A stretch of 64,000 nt of DNA from Typha latifolia (Eukaryota; Streptophyta; Magnoliopsida; Poales; Typhaceae). Shown piece by piece: positions 38,896 through 51,800 of this stretch (within the stretch, counting starts at the first letter, position 1; each line of letters starts with the position of its first letter). The translations under genes were made by a program, and so were the position numbers. The notes under the pieces are model-generated. The model did not search any database and was not told where the DNA came from. It saw only the letters and a program-made list of their open reading frames with translations. The DNA lies in NCBI GenBank assembly GCA_019914945.1, contig CM034113.1:8350850-8414849 (forward strand), written 5' to 3'.

Positions 38896-41800
38896 ATGAA
38901 TACCCACGCCGTACCCCATCCAAGAAGGATACATCACCCTACGCGCCGCCCACCGTCGGCGCCCCGGAAGAACGAGCTCGACGGCGGCGCCGTCGCCAAT
39001 GGCAAGACCTCGAAGCCGACGTCTCCGGACCAAGCGTCGTGAGTTTTTTTGGTTTGCGGTAAGCTTTATTGTGGTCGGATTGTGTTGTTTTGATTGGTTT
39101 TCTTGGGGCGTTTTGTAGGGCGGAGAGGACGGTGAAGAAGCTGAGGCTCTCGAAGGCTCTCACCATTCCCGAGGGTACGACGGTGTCCGATGCGTGCCGG
39201 AGGATGGCGGCGAGGAGGGTCGATGCCGTGCTGTTGACTGATGCTAATGGGCTCCTCTCTGGAATCGTTACCGATAAGGTTCTATGATATTTGGTTGTAA
39301 GTTTTGGGATTTGGTTGGTGATAAATTTGAAATGGGCATTCAAAATGGAATCTTCTGTTTCTTCTTGGTAGGATGTAGCAACCAGGGTTATTGCGGATGG
39401 GTTGAGGCCAGAGCAGACGATAGTTTCAAAGATCATGACGAGGAACCCAACTTTTGTCATGGCTGACACGCTAGCTATTGAAGCGTTGCATAAGATGGTT
39501 CAAGGTTACTTTTTTTTTTCTTATAAATTACTGGTGAATCGTCTGTCCTAGAAAACGGCCTTATTTCTATATTTCTTTTCTTTTTTCATATTCTTTTTCC
39601 TCATTATGTTTTTTCTTTGGGACCATCTTAGTAATACCGCTGGATCCTTTCATTTCCTAAAGAACTGGTCTTTATTTTCTCCTTTCTTGAACTAAAGGTT
39701 GAAATGTTGTTTTGAACTTGAGAAATAGATATAGTTTGATGATCTGACGTCTATTGGTCATGCTGGACCTTGATTAATTTGACAGTTCTTAATTTTTGAG
39801 ACTACAACTATGCTAGTACAATTTGCAGTCCTTGTCATATTATGCTAGTCGAATTCTTCTGTTAACTAAACAGGTCTTCCACTGTGACGTCTTTCCTTTA
39901 CAGGTAAATTTAGGCATCTTCCTGTTGTGGAAAATGGTGAAGTTATTGCCATGCTGGACATTACCAAATGCCTCTATGATGCGATATCAAAGATGGAGAA
40001 AGCTGCAGAGCAAGGCAGTGCAATAGCTGCTGCTGTGGAAGGGGTTGAGCGTCAATGGGGAAGTCAATTTTCAGGTTAATTATTTGTTGATAATTAATAT
40101 GATAATACCTACATTTCTTTGTTGGATGACTGGATCTGTTGTGCTATAATGTTGGCACTTTCTGGTTCAATGTGTTAAGTATGGTTAGAGATTGATTAAC
40201 AAACTCTCTTAGCTATGGGGCCTTGTTCTCGTTTTACTGGCTTGCAAATATCAAGTGGCCTTATGACGTGCAAAAGACTATTTTTATGAGTTGATAAAAA
40301 CATTAATTTCATAATTGATATTGACTCGAACTTGCACCATTTTTTGATATTTTCCTGTTAGATTTCTTGATTGCTTTAAGATGTCCACATACACATGAAA
40401 ACTTTTTCCTCAAGAAAAATAAGTTTACTATAGTACACTAACAAATTTGTTTGTACTAATTTGGTATAATTAAATTTGTCTGTACTAATTTAAACAAAGT
40501 GTGTGCACTACCAAATTTGGTAGTATAATTGGTGTTTGTCTGTACTAGATATGTTGATATTATATTTTGATTCATGGATGCAGCTCATGCTTTCGTAGAA
40601 ACTCTCCGAGAACGGATATTCAAACCTTCCTTGTCAACTATCATTACAGAGAACACAAAGTAAGCTGGAAGCCTGGAATCTTTGTTGGAACAGTTTATTC
40701 TTTATTTGTACCTTTAATTAATAGAAATTGGTTAGCATTATAAGTGTGTTTTACTATATTTATATGCAGACTTGCAGTGGTATCACCTTCAGATCCTGTC
40801 TGTGTAGCTGCCAAAAAGATGCGTGAATTTCGAGTAAATTGGGTGATTGTCATGACTGGAAGCACGCTACAAGGGATTTTGACGTATGTTCTCTGCTTCA
40901 AATATTTTACTTTTTTTATCAGTTTTATTCTTCCTTTTCTGCTAAATCTTTCATTTTCTCTGCCTCATATTGATTGTTTCTGAGTGGTTATTAACAACCG
41001 CCCTGTTGCAATATGCAGTTCCAAGGATGTGCTTATGCGACTAGTGGCTCAGAATCTTTCCCCTGAACTGACTGTAGTTGAAAAGGTTTCTTTCAAAAGT
41101 TTATTTTGCAATGAGTTCTTTTTCAAAAGCTTGTAGGATCTATTGTAAAGTCTGTTCTCCTTTAGTCTTCTTACATAGAGAAGACAATCTTATCTCATAT
41201 TTTCCAACCAACAACATAACTATATTGCCGTATTAATGAAAAATATTTTGCCAGATACTCTTAATTTAGTTTCATGTCTTGGAGTAGTCTTACCAGGGCA
41301 TATATTTGTTATCTCATTGTCTCGCTGTGTCACTAATACCTCAAGCAATATATGAGTGTGCATGAGCTTATCTTTTCTTATCATAACATGTTAACTAGGA
41401 CTATGTATATTTTGTTCACTGGAGATGTTACATGCAATTGCAAGTTTGCAAACATATGTTGCAAATCAAACTGGGGTTTTCTGTAAACAGTAACCACGTA
41501 GTTTATGATATCTAGCTTGCTTATGAATATGCATGAGAAAGTATTCTTTCACATCATCTTGTATATATGCTTGAATATACTCGACTGTAGCCTTTTTAAC
41601 TGGTGATATACTATGTCTGCATCATGCTGGAAATGTGGATCTGTTACGACTTGCTTGTCCATACATGAGCTGGTGAATCCTGTTGGATACACAGTGTATC
41701 ACTCACTGTCTTGTATAGGCTTGATGATTTCACTGATTTCTTATTTAGGCATGTAGATACAATTTTATGTCTCCTGATGTTTGAATTGCTTGCCTAATTA

Positions 41801-44635
41801 TGCTGTTGATTGAGTTCTGAAAATGCATCACTGTATTGATATTTCCAAAGGTAATGACTCCAAATCCTGATTGTGCTACTCTGGACACGACAATTCTTGA
41901 TGCACTACATACAATGCATGACGGAAAATTCTTGCATATTCCTGTGCTAGATAGAGGTAAACAATGAGCTCTTGTGCTGGCAAAATATCTACATACTTTG
42001 GGTTATCTGACTTAATTTTTTTAAATATAGATGGACAGGTTGCTGCTTGTTTGGATGTTCTGCAATTAACCCATGCAGCCATTTCAATGGTAAGAATGAT
42101 CAGGCATATCTCCTGCATTTCTTATCTATTTGCAGATCTATTACGCGATGTTCTTTTAGTTGTGTCAAGATCTCAACTAACACCTTGCAAAGTTTTATAT
42201 ATATATATATATGTTGTACTGAGGTCAAGCAAGCTGCCCTATGAATTCACAATCAATGTAATTCTTTCATAAACTTGAGGTGATCATTGAGATAAGCTAT
42301 AATATTGCAATAAATGAATTCCATCTTTTCACACCAATGATTCCTGCCATTAATAATATCATTAGCTCAGGTATCCCTGTTTCTGGCGTTTCATTTACCT
42401 TACGATGGCTCCCTTACCGTATGTTCCAGTAAGTTTCTGAAGAAGCGGGCTACTCCCCAAAAATGCCCTGCCCTGTCCTGTTCTTCGTTTGTTGATTTCT
42501 GCCAGTTCTACTGTTATTATTTTTTCCACAGTTATGTTGTGAACTTCTTCTTATAGGGCACACTTGTGGTCATATACTGCGTTGGATATGAGCATCTTGC
42601 ATATTGAATTCATGTATGCCACCTGCTACTGAAAATTCATCCTATGGGCTAATAACAATCACATCTAAGTATCTTTAATAAATTGAATACTGCATATAGG
42701 TATATTCAGTAACACTATTACCAATTCCATATTTCCAGTGCCCTTTCTTTTTCCAACCTAAAGCTGAGGAAGTAAGTTTGCTTATGTTATGCCTATGAAT
42801 TGTCTGCATTTAAAGGTTCGGGGCCTTATTTTGTTTCTGTTTATGGATGATTTGCATTTATAGGTTGAAGGAGGCACTGGAGCTGTGAATGACATGGCAA
42901 ACACAATGATGCAGAAGTTTTGGGATTCCGCCCTTGCTTTGGAACCACAAGATGATGAGTTTGACGATCATAGGTTGTTCCTTGCATCATTTTAGGTTCA
43001 GTTTTCTGTTTCACAAATCTCATACTTCCAAGTCTGATTATTTGCAGTGAATTATCTGTACTGATGGCATCAGAGTGTGCGGAAGGGAAGCACATGTACC
43101 CTTCTCTTGTTGGCAATTCATTTTCTTTCAAGCTTGAAGATCCGAAAGGGCGTGTTCATAGGTTCAACTGTGGTTAGTACAAGGGTGTTGTGTTTCTACA
43201 CTCGGTTTTGATTCTACTAGTAAATCTGTTGTGAACTGTCTTGAAAAATGTTCCAAAAAATGATTTCGTTTGTTTGTTCTTGCAGCCTCAGAGAACTTAG
43301 TCGAGCTTGTGTCTTCTGTAAGACAGAGAATAGGAATTGAAAATGATGGGAACAAAATTCAATTGCTGGTAAAATTTGAGATTTTCATGTCTAACATATT
43401 GTAGACGGGCATAGAACTATATTGGTTCAAAATCCGGGTTTAAGTGATTGAAACTCCAGATCCATTTGGGATCTTGCCTCTTGAGGATGAATATTTTCTT
43501 TCTATTTTGAACATCTTTAAGATATTTGGGAGCTAGCTTGGTGCTTATGCACTGTCCAGTGTGGGTCATGTCTGGGATAGATTGCAAGATGGCACAAGAG
43601 AAAGTAATACGAAGTGCTTTTGAGTACTATGTTTTACTGCGACGATTATAGGGTGAGAGAAGGTAGACAAATATCTAGAGATGAGGAATGGCAAAATCTA
43701 TGTCGAACAGTTGTTTATTGATCTAACTGGTTTCATGTTGGCTTTGGGTCAAAATCAACCAGTTGTCAGGTCTTCTTCCAGTCTAATTTGATAGCAAACA
43801 AATTTTGGCCATTTTTTTGTGCAGTATGATGATGACGAAGGTGATAGAGTTCTTCTTACTACAGATAGCGACCTTGCAGGTGCTGTACAACATGCAAGAT
43901 CAGCTGGATTAAAGGTTAGTTTTCGTTTATATGTTTTGAGTGCTAGCAGTGTCTGTATCTGATGTATCAGATATACTGATAGATAGATACTACTTGTATA
44001 CTTTTGTCAGTATCCCACTTCCTAACTTATTCTATAAAAAATAAAAGTTTGGAAACATCTTAGGTACATCTTAGATGACTACATTCACAGTCGATACAGA
44101 TACCAAGAGTAATAGCTTATCCTAGTGCGCTTCCAGCAGACATCCTTATGTACACATAAGAAGTACTTTTTTCTTAAGAAATCACCAATAGAATCTTTTT
44201 AATACATATCCACAACTGACATTACTCATATAAGACCAGGAATCTTTTGGGTTCAGGCCCAAATTGTGGTTGGCAGCAAGTCTTTCTCTAACTGGTCTAA
44301 TCTTTTGATAAACTTTTATACGATCAGACTGCAGGACAGCTTAAGTTTTCCTTTTTTCTTCTAAACTTTTAAAGCCTTGATAATGAATTTCTCTATATGG
44401 ACTTTTTCTGGTCTTATTGTTATTAGTTTCACATTTTTTTTCATCATTTCAGGTTCTGCGGCTGCATATTGATGACTCTGAGTCCGAGACTGAGACAGAA
44501 ATGAAAAGCTCATCATCAAATTTGGCCACTGTCCAAAGAAGTAACTGGACATCTCTTCAAATTGGGGTTATGGCCAGTGCAGTTGCTCTGACAAGTATTG
44601 GAGTAATGGCTTACTTGCAGCGCTCCAATTTATGA
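38896..44635 (+). CDS. CBSCBSPB3: CBS-CBS-PB1 domain protein (CBSCBSPB family)
   Basis: A four-CBS-motif regulatory protein with a PB1 domain; CBS pairs usually bind adenine nucleotides. Fourteen exons: 38896-39038, 39119-39278, 39372-39504, 39904-40074, 40584-40659, 40770-40883, 41019-41085, 41851-41956, 42031-42089, 42864-42973, 43048-43172, 43286-43368, 43825-43914 and 44453-44635; all phases agree; 539 residues (Arabidopsis relatives about 550). The N-terminal ~48 residues are basic and disordered. CBS motifs: ERTVKKLRLSKALTIPEGTT on; VSKIMTRNPTFVMADTLAIE to HLPVVENGEVIAMLDITKCL; LAVVSPSDPVCVAAKKMREF to GILTSKDVLMRLVAQ; VMTPNPDCATLDTTILDALH to KFLHIPVLDRDG. PB1 is encoded from about 43100 to 44470 (FSFKLEDPKGRVHRF; YDDDEGDRVLLTTDSDLAGA). 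A single C-terminal membrane helix (IGVMASAVALTSIGVMAYL) suggests tail anchoring. The member number is tentative. Confidence 0.92.
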
Positions 44636-45187
44636 TCTCAATTAAGCACGAGAAAATTTCTCAAGGGAAGAACTTCCATGTATACTTAGAAGACGAGAGA
44701 TAACCAGATGGAACAAATTAGGAAGAGTTCCTACTAATTTTCAGTATACCTGTTGTATACTAAAAAGGAATTAGTTGACAGTGATTTAGGTCATGCTACA
44801 AGTCATTTGGTGTAACATCATAAAAAGAAATGTGCATCACCAAAGTATTTCAGCCAAGTTTCAGCTTTTCCTCAAACATAATGTAATGTTGTGTTTGCAA
44901 TTGTAGTTCTCATTTCTACTACCGATTTTTTCTATAAAATCATCCTTGGTAGATAAGGTGAAGATTTACTGCCATTCTACCTTTCTTACCTATTTCTATT
45001 CTGCCATTCTAGATGAATACAATTTTCTGCTCATGATATCAGATACAAAAGAATGAATGGATTTTTTCTGTGTCTTGACTGATATCTCATATTGTTTAGA
45101 CACTCAATTTCTTACTGAAATAATGAAATATTGGAAGTTTCTCCAGTACATCTAAAATGATGAAGAGAAGAGAATGAATTGATTATG

Positions 45188-45211
45188 CTCTCTCTCTCTC
45201 TCTCTCTCTCT
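45188..45211. repeat. CT microsatellite
   Basis: Twelve CT units downstream of the CBS-PB1 gene. Confidence 0.9.
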
Positions 45212-46617
45212 TATTTTCTCTTGGACACTATTTTTGTGGGGCTTCATAACTAATAATAGTTCCACATGGCTCATGTGAGCCAAGAGCCTATGGGATGGTA
45301 TATTACCTTATCTACATCACCACAAAAATGCTTCATGCTGGCTAAGTGGCTTACACATCTATCCTTCTGGTGTAAAGCTGAGTGCCTTTTTTCCTGTCTC
45401 ATTGTTGCTACCTTCATGGCTATACGAAGCTGCCAATGGAAGCCATGGCATAAAGTAGAGAAGGTCCAAACTGGTGTAACATCCAAGTCCTGGTCCTTTC
45501 TATTCAGATTCTTTTGGTGTCTTTCCAAATGGACAGCTCATGAGTTAAACTACTGTACTACCTCTTGACCTTGACATCTCCAAGCTGATGAAATCACTTA
45601 AAAACAATCATTAAGTGTTAATTATATATATCTAGACCTCTTAAACTATCGCCATTTTTATTTATGTATATATGTATATATATTCTTGTGTTTATTTTTT
45701 GAGACACTTTGATCATACTCAATTTTTGCACAACATCCGCCTGATATTTTCTTAATAAAACAAAAGAAATCAAACTGGCAACTAATGAAATAGAACATCT
45801 ATTATGTTACATGAGCTTAAGGAAAGCTATTCTATGATCATCTTAGAATTTTTTATTGATTCAAGATAAACCCAAAATAATGGCATAATTTGACTTTTCA
45901 AATCAAGAGGCACATCTACTATCTGCCGTTTATTAAAAAGGCTACTTGATATGGTATAATTACTTGAACACATTATTATCTGGGCTCAAAGATCATTATG
46001 ACAACATTGTGGATCTAACTTGCATAGTAGCTTTTACGTACAAATCTTGCACGTCTAAGTAGTGGCAATCCTTTTCTCATGGTTTATGGTTAATAATTTG
46101 CCTCTAAATAATTAGTTGCTTTATTCATCTAAGCACAATGTTTTAAAATCCTATGCAAAAGTTCAAGAAGAATTCTAAGATAAAGATACATTTAATTATT
46201 ACTTCGAACTAAATGCCACCTATACATCTCTTCAAGTCGATGCACAGTTTTTTTTTTTAGTCACTGTATCAAATTAAGCCAAAACCATCAAATCATCTAA
46301 GTAATGTAATTTGGCCCACCTTTGGATAACTATCTACACAAAGTGATAGCAACAGCGGAGGCAAGTGTGTATATCTATATATATATATGGGACTCATATC
46401 ATATGAAGTTGTGGGCCAATGAAGAAACGAGTTGGGCTTAGGATTGGCGTAGGGATTACACCTCCTAAAAGCGTCTGGTGGTTGGCTGCAAGAGAGAGTT
46501 AGGGGGAAAAAGGGATGCACGAACCACCGCATACATACAATTCTTTATGAGTGACATATATATATATATATAAGGAAAAAGAAATGCCCCTCTCCAATCC
46601 CTTTCACGCCATGTCCG

Positions 46618-46651
46618 GAGAAGAAGAAGAAGAAGAAGAAGAAGAAGAAGA
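46618..46651. repeat. GAA microsatellite
   Basis: About eleven GAA/AAG triplets in the gene-poor stretch, not inside any gene model. Confidence 0.9.
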
Positions 46652-47942
46652 CTGACGATGATAATGACGATGATGATGAGTTTGGTGGGATGAGAGATAG
46701 CAGAAGCACAAAAGAGTTGAGCTGTGGTAATTAGTGTCCATACTTATCATTTTTAAGGTAGCTTTTAATACCGTATCACCGAGTTTAGTTTTTGACTAAA
46801 CTAGTACTGTTCTAATTTATTTTTATCGAAATAAACTATTTCTCAAGTTTATTACCAAATGTAATTTAATTTACTGTAATCATAATAAAAATATTAAATT
46901 AATCATCATTTTATTTTTACAAAGAACGTATGATTAGTTCAGGATTTTTATCTGGTCCTAAAATATTAAATTGATCAGTATTTTATATATATAATTTTTT
47001 TTAACTTAATATTTCAGTATTTAATAAAAAAATATATAGTGATAAAAATGTTGAACTGATTACTGTTTTTAAAAATACTGATTAGTTTAGCATTTTTCTT
47101 ATAGTTACCATAAATTAGATCACATCTAATAATAAATTTAAGGGATAATCTATTTGGGTAAAGAAAATAAAAAAAAAAGTCTAGTTTGGTCAAAAACTCC
47201 CATATCATCTAGGCCAATTATGAGAGATTTCACTAGCTTAAACATGAGAAACCACCCTAGGGTTTTGTAACCTCACTCCTTATATTTTTTTCTTTTCTAT
47301 AATGTTTTTATATAACACTCTAAATTAGTTTAGCCTAACCATTTCTAAACACAAGGTTTCAACAAAACAAATATTCCAAAACATCTAGATTACTTATTTT
47401 CTATCTCTAATTTCATTCAAGGCTTATAACCAAATTTAAGAAAATATTTTTAATTTGGTAAGGTGGGTTACTTATGTAAATTATATAATTAAGAAAGAAA
47501 CTAAGTAAAGAGACATTTTCGAAAAGTATTACATAATTAAAGGATATCGAATCAAGAAAAATAAATGAGAGGGTTGGATAAAAAATGGGCATTTAATTCA
47601 AGAAATCTAGGTCTAATCATCCTCTATAAAATATAAAAAGGAAAGTTACAGCTGCTCTACAAAAAGTGATAGGCCAAAGTGACAACTCCCCTCTACCACT
47701 ATGAAATGGAGTGAATTAAGAGTCTTATTATTTCTATGAGCAAAATTAGACTCTCTACCAACTTAGGAGCACCCCCATAAATCACACCCTGTCAGATCAG
47801 GCATGGTGGGGGCCATACACTTCTTCTATTCCATGGATTTGTTTACACCCACCTATCTTCTCCTGTTCAAGATTTAGCAACATTGATAAAGTTATACTAT
47901 TAATTTTCTTAATCAAGATTAAACATATAAGAGCAAGACAAG

Positions 47943-47995
47943 CACACACACACACACACACTGACAAATGTACAGAGAGAGAGAGAGAGAGAGAG
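47943..47995. repeat. Compound CA / GA microsatellite
   Basis: About nine CA units, a short non-repetitive gap, then about eleven GA units, roughly 0.85 kb before the filament-like protein start. Confidence 0.9.
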
Positions 47996-48791
47996 TTCTC
48001 TCTCTTCTGCAGCAATCTTTTGTTTAGTACTTTAGTAGAGCACTAATGGCAGAAGGATAACTCCAAGAAGAACACAGGAATCCCCTTATATTTCCAATCT
48101 CAAGGGCGGGAATAACACCCACTCACTCCTATTTGAAAGCAGCAGTAGTGAGGAAAAGAAAGAAAAGGAGGAAACTTGGAGTCAAGAACGAAGAGAAAAG
48201 CTGAAAAGCGTCATCAAAAGAAGCAACTTTATCCTCCCATATCACATGCATTCTCTCTCTCTGAGGTGAGATTTGCTCCATATATTTAATGCGTGAACAG
48301 TATTTTATTGTTCTCATATATAAATAATCGGGAAATTGGGGGAAAGTTTGAACCGGAGGCAATCGTTTCATCAATACCCCCATGCCGATCTATCTAGTTT
48401 CCTGACATTCTTCACGGGTACTCTTCTTTGAGCTATTAATGCTCTCTCTTGGACTGTTTGTTAATTGTTTTAAATTTGGAGCTTGCGATCTGCATTGGTT
48501 TCCTTTCTTTTAGGTGAGTTTCCTTGATGGGTTTCTATTGGCGTCGCCAAGATGAAATAATGAGATCATGGGTCGATTTCTTTTAGGGTTTTGAGTAATG
48601 GGTACTCGCCAAATCTTGGGTTTGCCGTGATTTCTTCTTGTGTGATGTTGGATTCCGAAAGTCTAGGTCATTTATCGGTTTCTGGTTGCTGCATTCTGTT
48701 GTCTTCTATCTACTGTTGATTTTGGAGTATGTGATTCTAAAGAGACTTAATATTTTGAGTCATCTATTAGATGGTTCCAGTGGTTAAGGAA

Positions 48792-48818
48792 ATGGAACCC
48801 AGGATGCTGATCTATTAG
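48792..48818 (+). promoter_or_regulatory. Upstream ORF before the filament-like protein start
   Basis: A nine-codon frame (eight residues and TAG) ends 17 bp before the main ATG. A second upstream ATG follows directly at 48819, in a frame different from the main one, and overlaps the first coding exon. If both are in the mature leader they should reduce initiation at 48836. A leader intron with its acceptor close to the start could remove them. Confidence 0.4.
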
Positions 48819-48835
48819 ATGGTTGATGTTGTAAT

Positions 48836-51800
48836 ATGGACCGCCGGAGTTGGCTTTGGAGGCGGAAATCATCAGAGACGGAGAGCTCGGGATCAGTTTC
48901 GTCTAATTCTGAGAGGTATACAGACGATCAGGTTTGTCCCCTGCCCTTTTAGTCCTTTCCTCTTCAGCTTGCAGCTCAAGGAGGATTTTATCTTAAAATG
49001 CCATCACTTGTTATACGTCAATTTTGAATTATGATGTATTTTCAGATCTTTATAGTTTTGTTTATGTCAAGGCAGTTAAGAAGATGTGATCTCTATAAAG
49101 GTTAGGAACCTTTGATTTCCAGTTTTTAGGTTAAGTGACAAATTTCGGCAAGATGCTGTGCTTAGTTGAACCTTCTTCTCCTTCCAGAATAGATTGGGAT
49201 AAATATTGTAGAACATGAATCGTTTACATCCCATGAATCACTAGTTGCAACCTCTAGACACCCGAGATTACATCAGTAACGACATCTGTAACCTCTAGCA
49301 TGAACCCTGAGATTTCTTTACAAATTTTGCTCCTCTGGCTTTTCTCTGCTTTTTCAGATCTTCTAGTTTACTATGTTAGTAGAATTCTTCAAATAAAGGA
49401 TGACAGAATAGGAAAATTAATTGATAAATCTGCTGATCAACTCATTTTTAAAACATTCTGATTATTTTTATGTTTCCAAGAAGGCTAAACATGAATATAA
49501 TTTCAAGCTCCATTTGTACTTTGGGATAAGGTATATGAATGTATACAAAATTGATCTGGTATGCTCATTGGAAATAGGAAGCATTGAGGGCCTCATCAGA
49601 CAATGCTTCCCCAAACCATGCTCAATCGCTAGAAGTTTCTTCAAACATTGGAGATAATGAAGTCCATGAAACAGTTAAGAGTTTGAGTGAGAAGCTATCA
49701 GCTGCTCTTTTTAACCTTAGTGCTAAAGATGACCTGGTCAAACAGCATTCAAAGGTTGCAGAAGAAGCTGTAGCAGGTAACCCCTTTTTGAATAACACAT
49801 ACTCTTGAAAAACTAGGAAGTGACATACTACTTGTGCTAGATGGTAAAGAAAACCATACTTATGCTGGTTCAACTTATTAATGTGATATTTCCTTGTAAA
49901 GGTATCTGGGCATAGAGGTAGCTTTGGTAAATCAATCGGTTTTTTTTTTTGGTTAACTAGTTGCAAAATTATTTACTTAGACACCTAAATTTATAACTCA
50001 TATAAGTGAATAATCGTCTTTTATCATCTTGCACCGAACTCTCACTTCTCCAGAGAGCACTTCCTCCTGCTTTATTATGGTAATGTTATATCTGTCTATA
50101 TAATGCCTTCTTTTCCCAAACTATTTGTCAGTTGCTTTTACCTTTTGATCCTCATCACTAAGATTGAGATCATATAGACATGTTTACCTTTAACAATTAT
50201 GTTATCTTAACCTTTTGACTTGAGAAAACCCAAGAAATTTGCACTCTAGTGAAGTTGTATTAAGTTTCTCTTGATCTCCGTCAGCTGATGCAACTGAAAC
50301 AAGATTTTGAGTGCCGACATTTACTTTTTATTTTGGTAAAACCCAAAATATATTTTGCATTACAGGCTTGTGACAAAAACTAGATTATTTGTTGGAAGGT
50401 CCATTTAAATACCTTTTATTGCAGACATTTAGGCCTCATTCACTTTGCAATTAAGGGAAAATCTAGAATAACTATTTAAGATTTTATTATTTAAATTGTA
50501 GCTCTAATATAGAGTAGGGTATTTTAACGTTTGGTTGTGATCTATAATAAGTGTGTAACATTTACTGTTGATGTGACATAAAGTTGAGGTAAAACACAAA
50601 TAAGAAGTGAAAATTGAGTATAGGTCTGTAATGAAAATTGATATATAAATTAAAATTAAAATGTTCTTATTTATTATAGGTCTGCAATGCATACCTGTAG
50701 GCATGCGATGTTGTATTATAAGTATATAATGAGATATATGAGTGGTAGGAGGGAGATGGGTGGAAAAATTGAGAGAAAAAATTGGGCGAAAAGAATTGAG
50801 CAGAAATTTTGATTTGTGGATGAGATTGGTGGGTGGTAAGAGGAGAGAATTTTAAAATAACTTTAGTCAAATTAAGCATAAAATTTTAATTGGATTTATG
50901 TGTCAAAAAGTTAAATAATAGTGTTTCTAATCTAGAATAGAGATGATTTGATGTCTACTTTCTAATCTAGAGCAGTGTTTTGTAATCTATAATAGAAAAA
51001 AATAGCCCAGAAGTGAACGAATGCTTACTTTATTTTCTGTAGGTAAATCTTTTGTCACCCATTTAATAGCATGGATACACTTGCAAATTGTAATTATGTT
51101 TGACTAGTCACGAGACATTGCACAAATGTTTTCATCCAGTTACCAGGAGTAACTAAACTGTAAATTCTGATAGGCTGGGAACAGGCTGAAATTGAAGTTA
51201 CTACTCTAAAGAATCAGCTTGAAACTGCTTTCCAGAAAAACTCCACTCTTGAAGATCAAATCAGCCACCTTGATGGTGCCCTCAAGGAATGTGTCAGGCA
51301 GCTCCGTCAATCACGGGAAGAACAAGAAGAGAAAATCCATATTGCACTTGCCAAGAAGACTCGTGAATGGGAGTCTGACAAGTCTGAGCTTGAGAACCAG
51401 CTTCTTCAGCTCAGAAAGCAGCTGGAAGCTGCAAAATCTGAAGCTGATGCCTTTCAAACTGATCTAGAGGGAAAGCTAGATGCTGTTGAGAAACAAAATA
51501 TGGATCTCAAGATTGAGCTCCTTGCTCAATCTGACGATCTCCGGCTACTAGCCATAGAGAGGGACCTGATCAACCAGGCAGCAGAGACAGCTAGCAAGCA
51601 GCACCTGGAAAGTACAAAAAGGATGACTAAGCTTGAAGCTGAATGTCGTAGATTACAGAGTCTAACACGTAAAACATCATCAGCTTATGAACCCAGGCCT
51701 GTCACGAACTCAACTTGTGTGGAATCTCTTACTGATAGCCTATCAGATAGTGGAGAAAGAGTGCTTTCTGTGGATAACGAACCGGTCTGCTCGGATTCAT

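Larger units (their letters stand above)
44636..48835. other. Large intergenic region before the filament-like protein gene
   Basis: A 4.2 kb region, the longest gene-poor stretch of the window. It has many simple repeats: (CT)n 45188-45211, TA tracts near 46375-46390 and 46555-46572, (GAA)n 46618-46651, and (CA)n then (GA)n at 47943-47995. Overlapping open frames of 85-100 codons occur on both strands at 45266-45568 but match nothing I know. The right end (about 48150-48835) is probably the leader of the next gene and may contain a 5' UTR intron, which I cannot place. Confidence 0.5.

Noticed and set aside
45562..45582. TCTTGACCTTG resembles the 5' part of the TAS3 tasiR-ARF sequence.
   Set aside because: Only 11 bases match, there is no second copy in tandem and no miR390 target site was found nearby.
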